Positions 15,479-19,707 of a stretch of 19,707 nucleotides of DNA are shown here, piece by piece. Source of the DNA: JANNGC01 sp043758205 (lineage in GTDB: Bacteria > Verrucomicrobiota > Verrucomicrobiia > Limisphaerales > SIBH01); assembly GCA_043758205.1 (NCBI GenBank), contig JAYVNY010000064.1:1-19707 (forward strand), given 5' to 3'. A program made the translations under genes and the position numbers. The number at the start of each line of letters is the position of its first letter. Within the stretch, counting starts at the first letter, position 1. The notes beneath the pieces were generated by a model. That model saw nothing but the letters and a program-made list of their open reading frames with translations, was not told the DNA's origin and searched no databases.

Positions 15479-16446
15479 ACGCGGTCTTGAGCAAGGCCGC
15501 GCTGCGGGAACTGCAAAATCCCGCCCCGGTGGGGCAACGCCACGCGCAAGTTGTCCGGCTGGCGTGCCGGTTGCGCGAGGATGGATGCAGCGCCGCCGAA
15601 ACCTTTCACCGGCTCCGCGCCATCTACGATTCGGCAACCTTGCCGGATGCGGAAATCTCTGCCGCGATTGCGTGGGCGGAACGAGCTATCCCGGAACGGT
15701 TCGGCAGGTTAATTCCGCCAACCAAGGTTTTTCCGCAAAACCCGCAAAACCCAACCGGCAATTGCCAACCAACGATTGAACGATTCCTTGCCGGTTTTTC
15801 CTGCGGCGAACCCGATTTATTCGACGCATCCCCGGTTAAATTGCCGGATGATTTCCGAAAAGATGCCAAATTGGCCTTCGCATCTCTTTATTCCGAATCG
15901 GAAAAACTGAACCTCGTAACCCGGTTTCGTGAGGAAACAACCCAACACGCAACCCGAAAAACCTCGCCGCTGGGTTTTGGAACAACCCGTTCCCGGAACG
16001 AATGGATTGATTCCTTCCGAACCAATTCAATTCCCGAAAGCCCCGCCGGGGCGTGGTTCCGAATTAACCCGGTGAATGGAACCGGCATTTCCGACAGGGA
16101 TATTTCCGAATGCCGGTTTGCCTTGCTCGAATCCGATTTAATTCCGGTGGAAACCCAAATATCCCTGTTTGCCAAATTCCCGATTCCGATTTGTGCCATT
16201 TTGAAAAGCGGCGGGAAATCAATTCACGCCTGGGTTCGGATTGGCGCAACCAATGCCGGGGAATACCGGGAAAAGGTTGGAACCCTATTTTCGTTCCTAT
16301 CCCCGTTCGGCTTCGACACCGCCAATCGAAATCCCAGCCGCCTGAGCCGCCTTCCCGGAGCGCAACGAACCATTGGCGCAACCGGGGACGGCCAACAGCG
16401 CCTGCTCTATTTGAATCCCCACGCCACCGAAAGGCCCATTGCTTGA
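15475..16446 (+). CDS. AEP-like primase with PriCT-like N-terminal region
   Basis: 323 residues from GTG 15475, overlapping the preceding stop by 4 bases. Residues 20-75 form a helical PriCT-1-like region (RHAQVVRLACRLREDGCSAAETFHRL ... EISAAIAWAERA). Residues 185-315 match the plasmid/phage archaeo-eukaryotic primase pattern: WFRINP (194-199), FALLESD (215-221) as a likely acidic motif, and SGGKSIHAW (245-253), the typical SxH motif. NPSRLSRLPGAQR (286-298) follows. It should make primers for replication of the element. It directly precedes a RepA-like helicase and overlaps it by 4 bases. The gene is unusually rich in TTCC, CCGG and GGAA words compared with its neighbours. Confidence 0.8.
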   Translation: MNAVLSKAALRELQNPAPVGQRHAQVVRLACRLREDGCSAAETFHRLRAIYDSATLPDAEISAAIAWAERAIPERFGRLIPPTKVFPQNPQNPTGNCQPTIERFLAGFSCGEPDLFDASPVKLPDDFRKDAKLAFASLYSESEKLNLVTRFREETTQHATRKTSPLGFGTTRSRNEWIDSFRTNSIPESPAGAWFRINPVNGTGISDRDISECRFALLESDLIPVETQISLFAKFPIPICAILKSGGKSIHAWVRIGATNAGEYREKVGTLFSFLSPFGFDTANRNPSRLSRLPGAQRTIGATGDGQQRLLYLNPHATERPIA

Positions 16447-17501
16447 ACAACCAATTGATTGATTTAACCCCGCTCGAAAAAGCCGTGAGCGTTCCTTCCG
16501 TTCCGCCCATCGTCTTTCTTTCGCCTTCCGAAGCGAAAAGCTACGTCCCGCCTGCCGGGGCGATGCTCGTGGGCAATTTCCATCTCGTGCGCGGTTCCAT
16601 TTCCGTCATTGGCGGCGCTCCTGGCGTCGGCAAGAGCCGCGCCAGCGTGGCGCTCGCCGTCGCCGGGGCCACCGGGCAACCGTGGTTTGGTTTGCCGGTT
16701 CACCGGGCATTCAAAACCCTGATTGTGCAAAACGAAAATGGCCGCTACCGGCTGAAACAGGAATTCGCGGAACTCGACTGCGCGGCCTTGGATGAATTCC
16801 TCCGCATCTGCCCACCGCCCGCGAAGGGTTTCGCCTTCCACGAACCGGCCTTTGCCGAAGCCTTGCGGCAGGCCATCGCCAGCTTTGAACCCGATGTTGT
16901 CGTGTTCGATCCGTGGAATGCCGCCGCTCACGACGACAAGGCGGGGGATTACCGCGCCGCGTTCGATGCCATTCGTTCCGTCATTCCAGCCAGCGACACC
17001 GCCCCGGCCATCGTCATTGTGGCCCACACGCGCAAGCCCAAGAGCGACGAAAAGAGCAGCGGACGGGGTTTGATGCACACGCTCGCCGGTTCGTACATCC
17101 TCAGTTCCGTCCCTCGTTCCGTGTTCGTTCTGCAACCCGGCTCTGACGATACCGAAGACGACCGCGTGGTTTTCACTTGCTGCAAAAACAACGACGGCGA
17201 ACTAGGCGGGCGTTCCTGCTGGCAACGAAGAAACGGCTTGTTCGTTCCTGCCGAGATTGATTGGAACGAGTTCGACGGCAAAACCGAATCGAAACGCCGC
17301 GCCATCACGGAGGACGATTTGCGTGCGGTGTTCGATGGCGGCAAGCGCACGCTCAAACTCTCGCACGCCGCCAAGCAGCTTGAAGAACTCACCGGCGCTT
17401 GCCGCGCGGCGGCTTACAACGCGCTGAAAACCGCCGGACGCTTCGGCCATCTGCTCCGGGAGTCAGGTGACTTTCTGGCGTGGAACGGAGCGAGCGTCTG
17501 A
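16443..17501 (+). CDS. repA: RepA-like replicative helicase (AAA/RecA fold)
   Basis: 352 residues from TTG 16443, whose TTGA overlaps the primase stop. A RecA-type ATPase of the RSF1010 RepA/AAA_25 group: Walker A GGAPGVGKS (57-65), a NENG sensor-like motif (97-100), Walker B DVVVFDPW (151-158), His195 in VIVAHTRK, and a conserved RGLMHTLAGSYIL motif (208-220). The C-terminal 70 residues look like a small winged-helix tail (LRAVFDGGKRTLKLSHAAKQL). A hexameric helicase unwinding DNA at the element's origin is the likely role. Together with the primase it forms a minimal replication module. The start is assigned by the overlap; no ATG precedes the conserved part. A block of nested palindromes follows the stop. 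Confidence 0.88.
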   Translation: MNNQLIDLTPLEKAVSVPSVPPIVFLSPSEAKSYVPPAGAMLVGNFHLVRGSISVIGGAPGVGKSRASVALAVAGATGQPWFGLPVHRAFKTLIVQNENGRYRLKQEFAELDCAALDEFLRICPPPAKGFAFHEPAFAEALRQAIASFEPDVVVFDPWNAAAHDDKAGDYRAAFDAIRSVIPASDTAPAIVIVAHTRKPKSDEKSSGRGLMHTLAGSYILSSVPRSVFVLQPGSDDTEDDRVVFTCCKNNDGELGGRSCWQRRNGLFVPAEIDWNEFDGKTESKRRAITEDDLRAVFDGGKRTLKLSHAAKQLEELTGACRAAAYNALKTAGRFGHLLRESGDFLAWNGASV

Positions 17502-17502
17502 A

Positions 17503-17591
17503 CCGCGTCTGTGAACAGTCCATAGACGCGGAATGGACAAATCGTTTGTCTATCTACTCGTTTCCCAAGGGGCGGAGTAGATAGACAAGCG
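17503..17591. repeat. Nested inverted repeats between convergent genes (candidate origin or bidirectional terminator)
   Basis: Four palindromes crowd into 89 bases. CCGCGTCT/AGACGCGG lies at 17503-17510 and 17524-17531. GTCCAT/ATGGAC lies at 17518-17523 and 17533-17538, interlocked with the first. GACAAA/TTTGTC lies at 17536-17550. TTGTCTATCTACTC pairs perfectly with its complement (17546-17559, 17575-17588) around a 15-base loop, extending to 17 pairs with a G-T. The block lies right after the RepA helicase and 17 bases from the toxin stop. The last stem alone could terminate both transcripts, but neither side has a strong T-run. Confidence 0.7.
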
Positions 17592-17607
17592 AAATGGCCC
17601 GTGGCTG

Positions 17608-17985
17608 CTATTCAATGACCACGGCAGCGGAGTGTTTCGCCTTCGTGTCCAGCGTCGCCCATTTCATTTTGTGCGTGACGGCGAGATCGGCGAGATACCA
17701 GTCCGTGCTTTTCCCGGAGCTTGGGGCGGCGCTGGCGTCCAGAACTCGCAAATCTGCTGCGATAAATTCCGGCGCTTGGGCTTTGATGAAATCCGCCAAA
17801 ATCTCCCGTGCTTCTTCCACTGTGGCATTGTGGGCGGGCGATGACGACACACGCACAAATCCAAGTTCGGTGATCGGACAAAGGACGAGCGATTTACCAG
17901 CGCACCAAGATTTGACCGTTGAATGATGTTCGTGATTTTCCCAAAGCAAGGCGACTAGCGCGGAAACATCCATCAAATGCTTCAA
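17608..17985 (-). CDS. vapC: PIN-domain toxin, VapC type
   Basis: 125 residues forming one PIN ribonuclease domain. The four acidic metal-binding residues are in place: Asp6 (MDVSALVALL), Glu40 (CPITELGFVR), Asp95 (TDWYLADLA) and Asp113 (ATLDTKAK). VapC toxins cut tRNA or rRNA and stop translation when not held by their antitoxin. The ATG overlaps the antitoxin TGA by 4 bases (ATGA), the classic toxin-antitoxin layout. It is the last gene of a five-gene minus-strand series and converges on the RepA gene. Its likely job here is to stabilise the element. Confidence 0.9.
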   Translation of the reverse strand: MKHLMDVSALVALLWENHEHHSTVKSWCAGKSLVLCPITELGFVRVSSSPAHNATVEEAREILADFIKAQAPEFIAADLRVLDASAAPSSGKSTDWYLADLAVTHKMKWATLDTKAKHSAAVVIE

Positions 17986-18212
17986 GGAAACTCCTCCATG
18001 ACTCGTTGCGTATCTGCCAGCGTCACGGTGCGCTCATTCGTCAGATACTTCCGCCCGCCCCGCTTCACGATGCGAGCTTTCGGCAACTCCTTTTCCACCA
18101 TTTGCATCAGGCGAATACTGCCGTCCGGCATGGGGCGGGCGTCAAAAGCGGAGTGGGGACGGAATAAAACTGCGGAGGTCAACCGCCCCTTGGCATCAGC
18201 TACAAGTTTCAT
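17982..18212 (-). CDS. vapB: AbrB-like antitoxin
   Basis: 76 residues from ATG 18212; ATG 18239 would add nine residues. The N-terminus MKLVADAKGRLTS ... DGSIRLM resembles the SpoVT/AbrB swapped-hairpin DNA-binding fold. The rest (EKELPKARIVKRGGRKYL) would wrap the toxin. It overlaps the PIN toxin start. A GTGGGA/TCCCAC palindrome lies 2-16 bases upstream of the chosen start, as expected for an autoregulated operator. If the longer start were used the palindrome would be inside the gene. The fold assignment is moderate; the antitoxin role is well supported by position. Confidence 0.75.
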   Translation of the reverse strand: MKLVADAKGRLTSAVLFRPHSAFDARPMPDGSIRLMQMVEKELPKARIVKRGGRKYLTNERTVTLADTQRVMEEFP

Positions 18213-18213
18213 G

Positions 18214-18228
18214 GTGGGATTGTCCCAC
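18214..18228. promoter_or_regulatory. Palindromic operator candidate of the toxin-antitoxin pair
   Basis: GTGGGA-TTG-TCCCAC, a perfect 6-bp inverted repeat with 3-base spacer, lies one base upstream of the antitoxin ATG. AbrB-type antitoxins bind such sites with the toxin to repress their own operon. It could also fold in RNA and mask initiation. Confidence 0.6.
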
Positions 18229-18254
18229 ACGATTTGCATAAGGCAAGCACGCTC

Positions 18255-18626
18255 TCACTGCCCGCCCTGTTGAGTCAGGTTCAACTTTGCCAAGCGGCTT
18301 CGGATCGCGCTGGGTTGTCTTTGGAGCGTAGCCGCGATTTGAGGAACGGCGCTTCTCGCGCGGAACAGTTGCGTCAATCGCGCGTCTTCTTCCGTGCTCC
18401 ATTTCTCGTACGCTCGCGGATTCGCGGCGCGAATCTCGCCCATGCGCTGCTCGTACGTCTTGCCCGTCCTGACATTCTCCAAAAGGTCCAACGCTTCGGC
18501 GGCAGCGCGGAAAATGTCGTTGTAGTTGTTCGCGATCCGCCCGTTCAACATTTGCTCGTACGAATGCCCTTCGGCAATCGCCTCAAGAATGGCGCGGGCC
18601 TTCTCGCTGAGTTCGTTTGGTTGCAT
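18255..18626 (-). CDS. Small SANT/Myb-like DNA-binding protein
   Basis: 123 residues from ATG 18626, 4 bases after the preceding stop. The N-terminal half is helical (ELSEKARAILEAIAEGHSYEQML ... NDIFRAAAEALDLLE) and resembles regions that bind or regulate helicases and UvrD-like proteins. The C-terminal half has a SANT/Myb-like HTH: YEKWSTEEDARLTQLF, then QIAATLQRQPSAIRSRLAKLNL. This pattern is known from the C-termini of some helicases and from small regulators. It probably binds DNA and may regulate the operon. It lies upstream of the toxin-antitoxin pair in the same direction, with 42 bases between. Confidence 0.7.
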   Translation of the reverse strand: MQPNELSEKARAILEAIAEGHSYEQMLNGRIANNYNDIFRAAAEALDLLENVRTGKTYEQRMGEIRAANPRAYEKWSTEEDARLTQLFRARSAVPQIAATLQRQPSAIRSRLAKLNLTQQGGQ

Positions 18627-18630
18627 GGCG

Positions 18631-19374
18631 TTACTTTTTGAGTTTCCGCACCTGCCGCGCAATCTCCCCGCGCGCCTCGCGAATCATCGCGCCCACTCGC
18701 GCTTCGCCTGCCGCTTCCAATCGCTCGAAATCCTTGTGCGCGAAGATGGGCGACTCGACACGCGCGCCCTCGCCGTCGTCACCGTCTTTGATTGCGCCAG
18801 CCATCGCGGCTACCAGCCCATTCATGTTGTCCACGTTGCGCCGCAGAGTCGCCACGGAACGGCGCGGCCAGTAATCGCCTTCGTCGGTGATTTTGACCCG
18901 CACGCCCAGGGTGCGCCACTCCGCCAGCGTTTCCACCACGGCGCGATGACAGCGCAGAAAATGTTCCCAGCCGTGCAAGCTGGCGTATTGAGTCTTGCTG
19001 AAACCGGCGAAGCGCCAGCCGCCGCCCAGCTTCGTCGGCACGTCCGAGCCTTGATGCCGGACGGTTTCGGGATAACGGCACAAGCCGAGCGTGAGCGGTT
19101 CGCAGTCTTCACCCACGTTCACCGTGAAAAGAAATCCTTCCGTTGGCTTCACTTCAATTCCGCTGAAGGTGTTCTCTTGGCCGGGAACGGCATACATCAC
19201 CCATTGCCGCGCCAGCGGATGCCCTGTCACGTCCTCGCGCACGGCGTTCACGCGGCGGAATTCGCCGGCACGTTGGCGGCGCAACGCGAGCGCGTGGCCT
19301 TGCTTCACGACACGCCGCGCCGCTGCCGTGTCGAGTTTCAGCGCGGACAATTGGTAGTGAACGGTCAGGCCCAT
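18631..19374 (-). CDS. Conserved unknown protein (MGLTVHY family)
   Basis: 247 residues. It starts MGLTVHYQL and carries motifs I associate with a conserved family of Verrucomicrobiota and Planctomycetota. These are CEPLTLGLCRYP (91-102), GWRFAGFSKTQYAS (119-132), FLRCHRAVVETL (139-150) and TDEGDYWPRRSV (163-174). The family has no known function. The length matches. It is spaced 13 bases after the ASCH gene and 4 before the SANT-like gene, so it belongs to the same operon. No signal peptide or membrane segment is visible. Confidence 0.8.
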   Translation of the reverse strand: MGLTVHYQLSALKLDTAAARRVVKQGHALALRRQRAGEFRRVNAVREDVTGHPLARQWVMYAVPGQENTFSGIEVKPTEGFLFTVNVGEDCEPLTLGLCRYPETVRHQGSDVPTKLGGGWRFAGFSKTQYASLHGWEHFLRCHRAVVETLAEWRTLGVRVKITDEGDYWPRRSVATLRRNVDNMNGLVAAMAGAIKDGDDGEGARVESPIFAHKDFERLEAAGEARVGAMIREARGEIARQVRKLKK

Positions 19375-19387
19375 AGCTCAGAGCATT

Positions 19388-19696
19388 TCAGCCGCGCCAG
19401 CGTGAGACTTTCAAAATCCGCCCCAGCCGGATCGCGTAATAACCGCTCCGGGCCGTCCCGTAGCGCCGCACGCCGAGCCATTCCACCATCATTTCTGGCA
19501 CGTTGCTTGCGTAGCCATTGCGAAAGCAAATCACGCCGTAACGGCGGCCTTCCAGCCGGGTTTTCCAATAGGCCGTGCGGTCACGATATTCGATGCGCTT
19601 GGTCTGCGCGGCGATGGCGGCGAAAAACTTGCGGTGCAAATTCAAATGGAGTGTTGAAGATTCCACTTTCTCAAGACTCAAGCCGCTTGACTCCAT
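19388..19696 (-). CDS. ASCH-domain-like protein
   Basis: 102 residues from ATG 19696, 11 bases from the window edge. The frame is open to the edge, so the true start may lie outside. The sequence fits a small ASCH/PUA-like RNA-binding fold: LNLHRKFFAAIAAQTKRIEYRDR, where ASCH proteins have the GxKxxExR motif, then YGVICFRNGY and YYAIRLGRILKVSRW. ASCH proteins bind RNA or nucleotides; some act with toxin-antitoxin or mobile loci. It is the first visible gene of a minus-strand operon ending with the PIN toxin. Fold moderately certain, role unknown. Confidence 0.65.
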   Translation of the reverse strand: MESSGLSLEKVESSTLHLNLHRKFFAAIAAQTKRIEYRDRTAYWKTRLEGRRYGVICFRNGYASNVPEMMVEWLGVRRYGTARSGYYAIRLGRILKVSRWRG

Positions 19697-19707
19697 CTTC
19701 CCAACTG

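Noticed and set aside
17503..17538. H-type RNA pseudoknot from the two interlocked repeats
   Set aside because: Only one base would have to span an 8-bp stem, which is not sterically possible; alternative pairing is more likely.

Overview
This is a GC-rich bacterial window. The weak Shine-Dalgarno signals, LamG-type secreted proteins, an FxLYD/Sel1-like lipoprotein-style gene and many short palindromic intergenic elements suggest Verrucomicrobiota (Limisphaerales/Pedosphaera-like). This assignment is inference from gene style, not from a marker-gene search.

Left edge (1-1880). The C-terminal part of an HNH restriction endonuclease enters from outside the window. Facing it tail to tail is the C-terminal piece of an Eco57I-type N6-adenine DNA methyltransferase, which has lost its SAM-binding and catalytic domains. 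Its broken 5' end abuts the broken 5' end of an unrelated plus-strand fragment, so this looks like the remains of a restriction-modification locus.

Core housekeeping block (1809-4160). A stand-alone infC (IF-3, TTG start, own terminator, long charged tail) is divergent from a class I (AspC type Ib) aminotransferase with its own terminator.

Large secreted protein (4163-8898, minus). One roughly 1,577-residue gene is split by a single frameshift near a run of five C. It has a signal peptide, LamG domain, IPT/TIG-like domain, a papain-like Cys/His/Asn module and two beta-sandwich C-terminal modules. A ROK-like kinase/ATPase, a membrane-anchored TPR protein and a MOSC protein follow up to 11825.

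tRNA-associated island (11830 to right edge). A tRNA gene with anticodon CAT (13134-13208, minus) shares 35 bp of its 3' end with a broken tRNA copy at 11834. In that copy the anticodon arm is replaced by a perfect palindrome. The 1.3 kb between the two copies carries one envelope-type gene and an array of helically phased TTGCCA repeats. To the right lies an integrative element. Its plus-strand genes run tyrosine recombinase, unknown protein, HTH/excisionase, AEP-like primase and RepA-like helicase, the last three with overlapping stops and starts. A minus-strand operon converges on it: ASCH protein, conserved unknown, SANT/Myb-like DNA-binding protein, AbrB-like antitoxin, PIN/VapC toxin. 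Between the two sets is an 89 bp block of nested inverted repeats. Together this looks like a self-replicating or mobilisable integrative element whose recombination, replication and maintenance genes are all visible. Its right end lies outside the window.
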